This document shows, in pieces, positions 26,684-34,274 of a stretch of 43,040 nt of DNA. Below the pieces are notes generated by a model. It was given only the letters and a program-made list of their open reading frames with translations, did not search any database and was not told where the DNA came from. The stretch is from Bacteroidales bacterium. Its GTDB lineage: Bacteria > Bacteroidota > Bacteroidia > Bacteroidales > UBA7960. The position numbers and the translations under genes were made by a program. The stretch's first letter is position 1. Each line of letters opens with the position of its first letter. The DNA lies in contig JAHYJD010000018.1 in assembly GCA_019429365.1 (NCBI GenBank), forward strand, positions 1-43,040, written 5' to 3'.

Positions 26684-26736
26684 CAAAAAATCGCACGTCG
26701 CCCCCTCCATTTTATCATACTACCATAATTTTTTAT

Positions 26737-26744
26737 TATTTTTG
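26737..26744 (+). promoter_or_regulatory. Bacteroidota -7 box for efp
   Basis: TATTTTTG fits TAnnTTTG and is 40 nt before the efp start, in the 101-nt gap after the ABC ATPase gene. Confidence 0.55.
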
Positions 26745-26784
26745 TGGCCCGAAATTCACAAAACTCATTGATTTATAAATTTTT

Positions 26785-27348
26785 ATGGCAACAACAGCAG
26801 ATTTTCGCAATGGCTTATGCATAGAGTTTAACAATGACCTCTACTCCATCGTAGAGTTTCAGCATGTAAAACCCGGCAAGGGCGGCGCCTTTGTTCGTAC
26901 CAAACTCAGGAACCTGAAAACGGGCAAGGTCCTCCCCAACACTTTTAATGCCGGGGTTAAGATCAACATTGCCAGGGTTGAACGCAGGCCTTACCAGTAC
27001 CTTTACAAGGATGAGTCGGGATATCATTTCATGCATACCGAAACTTTTGAACAAACTTTCATACCCGAGGAAATTATCAACGCCCCCGACCTGCTCAAAG
27101 AAGGACAGGAAGTGGAAATTGTTTTTCATGCGGATACTGAAACACCCCTCTCTTGCGAATTGCCCCCATTCGTTGAATTGGAGATTGTTTATTCGGAGCC
27201 CGGAGTAAAAGGCGACACGGCCACTAACACCCTGAAGCCTGCTACCATGGAGACAGGTGCTATTGTAAACGTGCCCCTCTTTATCGAAACCGGCGAAAAG
27301 ATCAGGGTCGACACCCGTGACAAGTCTTATTCCGAACGCGTTAAATAA
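26785..27348 (+). CDS. efp: Elongation factor P
   Basis: 187 residues, the usual EF-P length, with three beta-barrel domains (KOW-like N-terminus; OB domains in the C-terminal two thirds). It relieves ribosome stalling at polyproline. The loop for post-translational activation reads [16 protein letters not shown], with the conserved Lys in PGKGG. The C-terminal [18 protein letters not shown] is typical. The next gene starts 8 nt later, so efp and lpxD2 are co-transcribed. Confidence 0.97.
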   Translation: MATTADFRNGLCIEFNNDLYSIVEFQHVKPGKGGAFVRTKLRNLKTGKVLPNTFNAGVKINIARVERRPYQYLYKDESGYHFMHTETFEQTFIPEEIINAPDLLKEGQEVEIVFHADTETPLSCELPPFVELEIVYSEPGVKGDTATNTLKPATMETGAIVNVPLFIETGEKIRVDTRDKSYSERVK

Positions 27349-27355
27349 ACCACTA

Positions 27356-28285
27356 ATGCAACTTAACCCACCCCTTGCGCTGGAGCAGATAGCCGGATTG
27401 CTCAAAGCCCGCTTCGTGGGCGAGCCAGGCCTCGAGGTAAGCGGAATCAACGAAATACATGTGGTAAAAAAGGGTGATCTCACTTTCGTGGATCACCCTA
27501 AATATTATGACAAAGCCCTGAACTCAGCCGCCACTACCATCCTCATCAATAAGGAAGTGGATTGCCCGCCGGGCAAGGCCCTGATTTTTTCTGACGATCC
27601 CTTCCGCGATTTTGTAGCCTTGATTAAACATTTCAGGCCATTCGAGCCTGCCACTGGTACGATCAGCTCTTCAGCCATCATTGGCGAGGGTACCATCATT
27701 CAGCCGGGCACTTTTGTCGGCAACAATGTAATCATTGGCAGGAACTGCCTCATTCACCCCAACGTAACTATTTACGATCATACCATTATTGGTGACAATG
27801 TTATAATACATGCCGGGGCCGTGATTGGTTCGGATGGGCTGTATTTCAAGCGACGGCCCTCCCACTACGACAAGCTCGAATCGGGCGGGCGAGTTGTGAT
27901 TGAAGACCATGTGGAGATTGGAGCCTGCTGCACCATCGACCGCGGATCGACCAGCGACACCACTATTGGCTGGGGCACCAAGTTCGACAACCACATCCAT
28001 ATCGGGCACGACACCCGCATTGGGCGCAACTGCCTGTTTGCTGCCCAGGTTGGCGTGGCAGGCTGCGTAGTGGTAGAAGACGAGGTAATACTCTGGGGGC
28101 AGGTTGGCGTGCAGAAAGACCTCACCATTGGCAAAGGTGCTGTGGTGCTGGGGCAGTCGGGTATTTCAAAAACGCTCGAAGGCGGAAAAACCTACTTCGG
28201 CAGCCCAGCCCAGGAGGCCCGCGAAGCCATGAAACAATTGGCACTTATCAGGAAATTACCTGAGGTTTCTGAAAAACTGAAATAA
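27356..28285 (+). CDS. LpxD paralogue (second UDP-acylglucosamine N-acyltransferase-like protein)
   Basis: 309 residues from the ATG at 27356; the upstream in-frame codon overlaps efp and is unlikely. It keeps the N-terminal domain (EVSGINEIHVVKKGDLTFVD) and hexapeptide beta-helix of LpxD, and the catalytic His is at His218 (HIHIGHDT). It is shorter than the 343-residue lpxD above and lacks its C-terminal helix. A second LpxD near efp is common in Bacteroidota. It may acylate a different lipid A intermediate or sugar, or act with a different chain length, which is unknown. It ends in a strong bidirectional terminator. Confidence 0.9.
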   Translation: MQLNPPLALEQIAGLLKARFVGEPGLEVSGINEIHVVKKGDLTFVDHPKYYDKALNSAATTILINKEVDCPPGKALIFSDDPFRDFVALIKHFRPFEPATGTISSSAIIGEGTIIQPGTFVGNNVIIGRNCLIHPNVTIYDHTIIGDNVIIHAGAVIGSDGLYFKRRPSHYDKLESGGRVVIEDHVEIGACCTIDRGSTSDTTIGWGTKFDNHIHIGHDTRIGRNCLFAAQVGVAGCVVVEDEVILWGQVGVQKDLTIGKGAVVLGQSGISKTLEGGKTYFGSPAQEAREAMKQLALIRKLPEVSEKLK

Positions 28286-28298
28286 ATTCAAATAACAA

Positions 28299-28327
28299 AA
28301 AACCTGGGTGCTGCCCGGGTTTTTTGT
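28299..28327. terminator. Bidirectional terminator between lpxD2 and ccmE
   Basis: Stem AACCTGGG/CCCGGGTT, loop TGCTG, flanked by A6 on the left and T6 on the right. Two converging operons end here. Confidence 0.88.
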
Positions 28328-28329
28328 TT

Positions 28330-28743
28330 CTACTGAACGGCGGTCGAAAAGGTGGTATCGCCCATTTCCAGGTCGTCGGGATTATATTTCGAGGGACACT
28401 TGAGCAGCAGGCTGGTGGCAATAAACTGCTCGCCCTCAAACTTGCCAATGAGCACCACCTGATCCGACTTTTCAAAATCCTGGGGGCGGGCACCCTGGTA
28501 ATGCACCATGCTTTCACCACCCTGGTTATCAGTCATAAAAAAAGTAAGCAGCAACGAATTGCCCACCACACGCTCCTCAATGGGCTTGTCCTTCAGCAGC
28601 TCGCCAATAATATGAAATTCGCGACCGGGATGCTTGCGCGCTTCTTCAAAACTGGCATAGGTGTCGGCATTGTAAACAGTGCTTATTATGGCCCCGATGG
28701 CCACCACAATAAATATGAGCGCAATTATGTGAGTCTTTTTCAT
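28330..28743 (-). CDS. ccmE: Cytochrome c maturation haem chaperone CcmE, CxxxY type
   Basis: 137 residues with an N-terminal membrane anchor (HIIALIFIVVAIGAIISTV) and a periplasmic OB-fold domain. CcmE covalently binds haem from the CcmABCD complex and hands it to CcmF/CcmH. The usual haem-binding His130 in HxxxY is Cys116 here, in KCPSKYNPDD (Cys116, Tyr120). This is the CxxxY variant described for archaea and some deltaproteobacteria. It is the last gene of the ccmBCDE cluster, with a 14-nt gap from ccmD. No ccmF, ccmG or ccmH is adjacent. Confidence 0.93.
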   Translation of the reverse strand: MKKTHIIALIFIVVAIGAIISTVYNADTYASFEEARKHPGREFHIIGELLKDKPIEERVVGNSLLLTFFMTDNQGGESMVHYQGARPQDFEKSDQVVLIGKFEGEQFIATSLLLKCPSKYNPDDLEMGDTTFSTAVQ

Positions 28744-28757
28744 GTAAATAAACCTTT

Positions 28758-28934
28758 TTAACTGATCGTTAGATCAGTATTTTTTCCGCTATTTTTCTGG
28801 TTTTCCAATTCCCGAAGTTTCTTTTCTGCCTTGTCGAGCCTTCGCTCCAGGTATAACAAAAAGGCCGCAATACCAATAAGGATTATGGCCAGAACCATAA
28901 CTACCACAATCATTTTATCGCCCGATGCTATCAT
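28758..28934 (-). CDS. ccmD: CcmD-like small membrane protein
   Basis: 58 residues, too short for many gene-calling cutoffs. The start ATG lies one base after the ccmC stop (28936) and the stop 14 nt before ccmE. The protein has one N-terminal TM helix (KMIVVVMVLAIILIGIAAFL) followed by a basic, coiled-coil-like tail (LERRLDKAEKKLRELE). CcmD stabilises the CcmC-CcmE complex and releases holo-CcmE. The identity rests on position, size and one-TM topology, since CcmD sequences are poorly conserved. Confidence 0.85.
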   Translation of the reverse strand: MIASGDKMIVVVMVLAIILIGIAAFLLYLERRLDKAEKKLRELENQKNSGKNTDLTIS

Positions 28935-28935
28935 T

Positions 28936-29622
28936 TCAGTCGTTTTCGTTTAGTTCATCAATATTTTTTCTGAGCCGCAAAATGCGGAAATATACCCTGA
29001 AGAGCCACCAGGCCATAATAATCCATCCCGCTATAGCAGGAAAAAAGACCTTTCGCATGCGGGGATCGAGGTCGCCGGTTGAAAGGGCCGGATTGCCTTC
29101 AATACCAGGATGAATGGAGCCCTGCGAAAGCCGGGGCAAGATCATGATAAAGACAAAAAACAGCACAAATGCAAAGATGTTGTAAACGGCTGAAAGGCGG
29201 GCTTTTTTGTCGTGCTCATCAACCGAACCCCTCAAAACCATGTAGGCCAGGTAGGTGAGCATACCAACGGCCGCACCATTCAGTTTGGGGTCGTTAACCC
29301 AAAAGCTACCCCAGGTGTTATTCGCCCAAATCATGCCAGTAAGCAGGCCCAGGGTACCAAACACCAGGCCGGTTTTAACTGCTGTCACCGCCCTGAGGTC
29401 GTCGTCAGGACGGAAATAGCGCAAATAGCGCAGGCTAAAAAACAGCGACATGAACAAAATAAACATCATGCTGAACCACATGCCCACATGAAAGTAAATA
29501 TTCCGAACCGTTTCGCGTATAACCGGCAACTGCGGTGCTTCAAAAAGCAAACCTCCTGCAATGACATAAAGCAGAATAATCACCCCGAATATTTTCCACC
29601 AACTATTTTTTAAAAATTCCAT
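28936..29622 (-). CDS. ccmC: Haem-export/haem-handling membrane protein CcmC
   Basis: 228 residues from the ATG at 29622, 8 nt after the ccmB stop (TAA at 29631-29633). An in-frame TTG seven codons upstream overlaps ccmB and is less likely. Six TM helices are predicted. The haem-handling WWD region reads WGSFWVND (Trp104-Asp111), with Asn instead of the third Trp. Likely axial His residues are His45 (NIYFHVG) and His171 (SIHPGIE). CcmC presents haem to CcmE. It is cotranscribed as ccmB-ccmC-ccmD-ccmE. Confidence 0.93.
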   Translation of the reverse strand: MEFLKNSWWKIFGVIILLYVIAGGLLFEAPQLPVIRETVRNIYFHVGMWFSMMFILFMSLFFSLRYLRYFRPDDDLRAVTAVKTGLVFGTLGLLTGMIWANNTWGSFWVNDPKLNGAAVGMLTYLAYMVLRGSVDEHDKKARLSAVYNIFAFVLFFVFIMILPRLSQGSIHPGIEGNPALSTGDLDPRMRKVFFPAIAGWIIMAWWLFRVYFRILRLRKNIDELNEND

Positions 29623-29630
29623 GTTCAGAA

Positions 29631-30287
29631 TTATTCTTTCCAAATGTAGGGAAACAAAATATTTGACAACACCAGCGTAATGCCGGTGAGCAACACGATA
29701 ACAAAAAGATTCGGAATTTCTTCCATCAGGCCGGCACCCCCAATCGCGGCAGCCGAAACCCTTATAAGCACCAGCAGCAATGGCAATACCAGTGGAAAAC
29801 TAAGCACGGCCATAAGCGTGAAGTTATTGCGGGCTTTGGAGGCAATGGCCGAAACCATGCTCAGCACCGACGAAAAACCGGCCACGCCCAATAACATATT
29901 CAGCATAAACAGCGGCATATTCTGAACCGGGTTTCCCATAAAAGAAACAAATACCAGCAAGCCAGCCATGCCAAGGGCAGCCATTAATACGGCATTGTAA
30001 ACAATCTTGGCATTGATGATCGATTGCGGCCTCAGCAGGGTGTAATAATAGAGCAGGCGCCCATCGCGCTCCTGCAAAAAGCTTTTAAGCACCGCATTGA
30101 TGGCAGCGAACAGCATGATAATCCAGAAAAGAGAGTTCCAAGTGGGCACATCAATAAGGCGCGCAAAAGAAAGGTAGCATACAAAAACCGTCGAGACCAG
30201 GTAGAGCAGCACACCATTGAAGGCAAACTTTTCTCTCCATTCAAGGGTAATCTCCTTGCGGATCATATGGCCAATTTCGCTGAGCAT
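29631..30287 (-). CDS. ccmB: Haem exporter membrane protein CcmB
   Basis: 218 residues, typical CcmB length, with six TM helices and a cytoplasmic N-terminal basic stretch (MIRKEITLEWREKFAFNG). It is the permease that works with the ATPase CcmA to help release haem-loaded CcmE. It is the first gene of this minus-strand cluster, after a good promoter. There is no ccmA next to it; the ABC ATPase at 26.1 kb is a candidate partner. Confidence 0.93.
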   Translation of the reverse strand: MLSEIGHMIRKEITLEWREKFAFNGVLLYLVSTVFVCYLSFARLIDVPTWNSLFWIIMLFAAINAVLKSFLQERDGRLLYYYTLLRPQSIINAKIVYNAVLMAALGMAGLLVFVSFMGNPVQNMPLFMLNMLLGVAGFSSVLSMVSAIASKARNNFTLMAVLSFPLVLPLLLVLIRVSAAAIGGAGLMEEIPNLFVIVLLTGITLVLSNILFPYIWKE

Positions 30288-30311
30288 CTGCGCTTTGTTT
30301 TCTTAAAGAGG

Positions 30312-30338
30312 CAAAAATAAACCAATTTACCGAAACAA
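30312..30338 (-). promoter_or_regulatory. Promoter of the ccmBCDE cluster
   Basis: On the minus strand the -33-like TTG (30336-30338) and TATTTTTG (30312-30319) are separated by 16 nt, near the Bacteroidota spacing. It lies 25 nt upstream of ccmB. Confidence 0.65.
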
Positions 30339-30352
30339 TGCGGGTGAGCCAG

Positions 30353-30386
30353 CAAAAAAACAGCCCGGCAGTATTAGTGCCGGGCT
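30353..30386 (-). terminator. Terminator of the SprB-repeat gene
   Basis: On the minus strand, stem AGCCCGGCA/TGCCGGGCT with a 7-nt loop is followed by G and a T7 run. It lies 24 nt after the stop of the gene at 30411-34010. Confidence 0.9.
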
Positions 30387-30410
30387 GCTCCCAAATCTAT
30401 GAAAAACAAC

Positions 30411-33400
30411 TCAGTGCTTAATAAGTTTAAGCTGCGAGTTTACGTTGGATCCCTTTATAGTTAGGAAATAAAATCCTTGTGAAATGCCTGCCAGGTCTAT
30501 CCTTAGCCTTTCGCCTGCCAGAAACTGCCTGCTTGCCACTTCGCGGACAACTTTCCCGCTTAAGTCGTGAAGCCTGATTACCAGCTTTTCTCCAGGGTTT
30601 TCTCCAAATTCAATCCAGGCATAATCCAGGGCAGGATTTGGATACAGGGCCATGGGTATCTCCATGACATCATCCATTCCGGCAGGACTAAGATTGTATG
30701 AAATAACCTCTGAGCAGTTATTCTCATCGAGTATAGTCACCGTATATGTTCCTATAGGCAGGTTGGTGAGGGCAGGCGTGGTTGCCCCGGTATTCCAGCT
30801 ATAGCTTAAATTACCGGTACCGCCGCTCACTGTAAGATGAATGCTGCCGTTGTTCTGTCCTACATCAGGGATGACAAGGTCGGCCTCCACCTCGATGGGT
30901 TCAGGTTCGTGAATATTTAATGGCAGCTTGTAGGCGCATTCATGAAAGTCGATCACCTGCACCCAGAATTCTCCGCCCGAAACGTTGTTCATTTCAGTAC
31001 CCGTCAACCCGTTGCTCCAGTAAAAGCTGTAAGGATAAGTTCCGCCCAGGGGGCCCACGTTAATATTGGTGGTTTGTCCGTGGCACATGATTTCATCAAA
31101 CTGATAACTGATATGCAGGATTTCGGGCTGGGTAATATCAAATTGCTGCCCGGTAAAACAGTTGCCGTCCGAAACAGTTACAATGTAAGTGCCCGGTCCG
31201 AGATCAGCAATGGTTTGCCCTTCGGCGCCATGAACCCAGTTATACACCGGATTCAGGCCGCCTGTTACACTCACTGTAATGGCACCGTTTGCATCGCCAT
31301 TGCAAAGAATGGGCGACACCACACTGTTTACTACCGGGGCTCCGGCATCCTTGATAAGTACCGGATATTCCAGCACACAATTTTCGGCGGGATTTACAAT
31401 ATTTACAAAATAGATTCCAGCAGGCACATTCTCAATGTTGGGTGTGGTTTCACCTGTGGACCATTCGTAAACAAGATTCTCATCGGGATTTTGGGGAATA
31501 ATCAATGCGGTACCTCCGCTCTGCCCGCAGCCGGGCGAATTGCTAGCAAACGACGAAACCCTGGGAAGCTCACCGGTATTGGTAATGGTAAAGCTGGCCT
31601 GTGTTTCGCAGCCAAAGGCATCCAAAATAGTAACGGAGTACTCCCCTGCCCCAATGTCGTGTAATGAACCCACTGTGGCCCCATTGCTCCAGTAATAGTT
31701 TACGGGGGCGGTGGCATTATCCACTTCAATTACAATAGCTGCATTGCTCATTTCACAGGTTTCGGGCGTTACCGCAGCCGACAGTTCCAGTTCCACTTCT
31801 TCAAATTCAAGGGCAAACTCCATTTCGCTTTCACAACCCGACTGATCGGTTATCATTACGGTGTAGGTGCCGGCCGCCAGGTTTTCGGCCAGGTTGCCAT
31901 CCAGGTCGGGTAGCTGAATCCACTGATAAACAAATGGTTCGCTCCCACCATCGGGCTGCAGCAAAATGCTGCCGTTATTGGCCACACACACCGGGTTTTG
32001 CACCTGTGCATCAACCAGCAAAAAGTCGTTTTCTTCCACCACCACTTCAATAACTCCTTGACAACCAATATTATCGGTTACCAGCACAGAATAAGTACCG
32101 GGCGGCAGGCCGCTGGCGGTCGGGCCGCTCTGGGGTGGGTCTGTTTCCCAGCTGAAGGTGTAAGGCCCGAACCCTGCAAGGGGTATTACAGTGGCCTCCC
32201 CATTGGGAGCACCGCAAGCCGAGGCCTGGGCTTCAAACTCCATTTCGAGATTTTGCGAGCCGATGGAAACATATAAGGTATCATGGCAGCCTGAAGCATC
32301 CCATACTTCCACCAAAATTTGCCCTACGCCAAGGTTCATGGCTGTGGCGCTGGTTTGCCACGGATCGGTATCCCACAAAAAGGTGTGCGGCCCAAAGCCG
32401 GTTAGCGGAATGATGGTGGCCTGCCCGTCGTCGTTGCCGCAATAAGCCTCGGTGGTGTTTACTTCATAGAAAGGTGCACAGTCTGCCACATTATCGCCCA
32501 GGTTGAGCCTGATCATGGGCACCTGCGATTCGGTTTGCCACATGCCATCAATTTGCGTAAAAGCGCCCTGACCGGGAAGTCCCCGCGGTATCTCCGAAGA
32601 AATCATCAGGTTGCCAGCTCCACCTGTATAGCTAATTGCCACCAGGTATTGTTGACTGCCTTCGAGCCATAATCCATCGCCCGAAAGGGGCAGCGACAGC
32701 CACACTGCTTCCTCGTTAACCTGAACTGACAGGTCATGCTGGCTCACAGAATACGGCGTAGTTTGTGCCAACTGGGTAAAACTTGCCCCCTGGCGCTGGT
32801 ATATTCTGGCTGTAATCTGAGCACCCGCCTGGGTCATTTCGTGCAGTGCGACCGAAACGGAAGTGGCGCGCACATCCTGCAAAATCTCAAAAACATTTCC
32901 TGTCACAAAAGCCTGCCCCACCCCTGCACGTATGCCTTCGCCAAGGTAAATGCCTCCATCCCGGGCATACACGGTATCCGTAATCTGCACCCTGCCCAGG
33001 GCAAGATTGTTTGTGGGTTCTGTATCGGGCTGGTTTTGTTTGGCCTCAAAGTTAATATTGTAAAGGCCCCTTCCAGGGAAGGTAAAGGCCGTTTGGGTGG
33101 ATAAGGTAGTGGTGTGCCCCGAGGCAAGTTGTGTCAGGGTTTCACTTTGACCTTTGTACAGGTAGGTGTTTACGTCGGTTAGTAAATGAACCCCGGTTTG
33201 GGTGTTTCCGCCAAGGTTGCGAATCATGCCGCTGAAAAACACCGGTTGCTGCTGCCCGCCGGGCACCATGGTATATCCGCCAAAAGCCACGGCAAAAAGC
33301 TCAAGGTCATTGGCGGTATAAGTATTAATAGACACATCGTCGATCATCCAGAAATAGTGTGAAGCCCCAATTTTGCGAAACCTGATCCACACCTGTTCAT

Positions 33401-34010
33401 GACCGGCAGCAACCTCAGAGATGTTAACCAGCTGGTGAATGGCATTCTGGCTCAGGTTATTGGGCCACACCCCGTTTTTCACATCAAAGCTTACCCAGTT
33501 TTCGCCATCGTTGCTCACCTCCACCAGCAGCTGCGTGCTTTGAAAGCTGCAGCAATACCTGAAAAAGTGCTGAAAAGAAAGCATTACATGCGGGTGTCCG
33601 CTCAGGTCGATGGGAGGGCTCTGAATGTAAGCGTCGGTAAGCCCCATATCATTGTCCTCACTGGCCAGGTCGCTGTCCAAAATCATGAAACCGTTGGCAG
33701 CCGAGCTGCTGTTAATGGCCGGAACACCCTGCGAAAAGCCGCCTTGGGGGCCTTCGTAAGAGTGGGTAAAACTCACATAACCGCTCAGGTCAACGCTGGT
33801 CCAGTTGGCCGGAAGGCCACCGTCAAAGTCTTCGTACCAGATGGCTTCGTCGCCCAGGTTTTTAACATCAACCGAAGGAAGACGGTTTTTCTGTGGGTTT
33901 ACAATAGCAGGCCGGGGGTAGAAAACCGGCTCGGTGGCCATGGCACTCCCAAGTAAAAAAACAAGTACCACAGGCAGGACATGACGGATTTTTAAGATCA
34001 CCTTTTCCAT
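30411..34010 (-). CDS. Large SprB-repeat, T9SS-sorted surface protein
   Basis: 1199 residues from the ATG at 34010; an ATG at 34031 is an alternative. A signal peptide (LPVVLVFLLGSAMA) is followed by a jelly-roll choice-of-anchor-J/MAM-like domain (about 56-231; IWYEDFDGGLPANWTSVD ... FWMIDDVSI). A beta-rich part up to about 520 includes a CARDB-like stretch. About eight SprB-type Ig-like repeats follow (about 545-1120), each with C...G.....GGxxPYxYxWxxG......L..GTYxVxVxDxxGC. The last 80 residues (ALYPNPALDYAWIEF ... SQLKLIKH) are a T9SS C-terminal domain. SprB-like repeats occur in gliding adhesins and other surface filaments. The gene is transcribed alone. Confidence 0.9.
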   Translation of the reverse strand: MEKVILKIRHVLPVVLVFLLGSAMATEPVFYPRPAIVNPQKNRLPSVDVKNLGDEAIWYEDFDGGLPANWTSVDLSGYVSFTHSYEGPQGGFSQGVPAINSSSAANGFMILDSDLASEDNDMGLTDAYIQSPPIDLSGHPHVMLSFQHFFRYCCSFQSTQLLVEVSNDGENWVSFDVKNGVWPNNLSQNAIHQLVNISEVAAGHEQVWIRFRKIGASHYFWMIDDVSINTYTANDLELFAVAFGGYTMVPGGQQQPVFFSGMIRNLGGNTQTGVHLLTDVNTYLYKGQSETLTQLASGHTTTLSTQTAFTFPGRGLYNINFEAKQNQPDTEPTNNLALGRVQITDTVYARDGGIYLGEGIRAGVGQAFVTGNVFEILQDVRATSVSVALHEMTQAGAQITARIYQRQGASFTQLAQTTPYSVSQHDLSVQVNEEAVWLSLPLSGDGLWLEGSQQYLVAISYTGGAGNLMISSEIPRGLPGQGAFTQIDGMWQTESQVPMIRLNLGDNVADCAPFYEVNTTEAYCGNDDGQATIIPLTGFGPHTFLWDTDPWQTSATAMNLGVGQILVEVWDASGCHDTLYVSIGSQNLEMEFEAQASACGAPNGEATVIPLAGFGPYTFSWETDPPQSGPTASGLPPGTYSVLVTDNIGCQGVIEVVVEENDFLLVDAQVQNPVCVANNGSILLQPDGGSEPFVYQWIQLPDLDGNLAENLAAGTYTVMITDQSGCESEMEFALEFEEVELELSAAVTPETCEMSNAAIVIEVDNATAPVNYYWSNGATVGSLHDIGAGEYSVTILDAFGCETQASFTITNTGELPRVSSFASNSPGCGQSGGTALIIPQNPDENLVYEWSTGETTPNIENVPAGIYFVNIVNPAENCVLEYPVLIKDAGAPVVNSVVSPILCNGDANGAITVSVTGGLNPVYNWVHGAEGQTIADLGPGTYIVTVSDGNCFTGQQFDITQPEILHISYQFDEIMCHGQTTNINVGPLGGTYPYSFYWSNGLTGTEMNNVSGGEFWVQVIDFHECAYKLPLNIHEPEPIEVEADLVIPDVGQNNGSIHLTVSGGTGNLSYSWNTGATTPALTNLPIGTYTVTILDENNCSEVISYNLSPAGMDDVMEIPMALYPNPALDYAWIEFGENPGEKLVIRLHDLSGKVVREVASRQFLAGERLRIDLAGISQGFYFLTIKGSNVNSQLKLIKH

Positions 34011-34082
34011 TATCTCAATCGTTTTTCTCATAGAATGGGTAAAAAAAGGAAGCTTTGTTTTGGCAGCTGACTGCCTGTGCAA

Positions 34083-34274
34083 AACATCACATTTTCAGGG
34101 AATAAAACTATAAAATCCCAATGGCCTGCCAATCCGTAGATTACTGAATTACTCCACACCGATATTAGGTAGAATTTACCTGTTTTTGGGGCTATTTTCC
34201 TGCGTTAAACGAAACAAATAAAAAACGCGGACATATAATGCCCGCGTCTAAGGTTTTAAAATTCAAATTCAGGC
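34083..34274. other. Spacer with terminator between two minus-strand genes
   Basis: 192 nt. At 34218-34247 the minus strand carries stem ACGCGGGCA/TGTCCGCGT and a T run, a terminator for the GH13 gene upstream (stop 34275). I see no clear -7 box for the SprB-repeat gene. Confidence 0.6.
34218..34247 (-). terminator. Terminator of the GH13 gene
   Basis: A 9-bp stem with one G-U wobble on the minus strand, loop TTATA, followed by T6. It is 28 nt after the stop codon. Confidence 0.85.
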
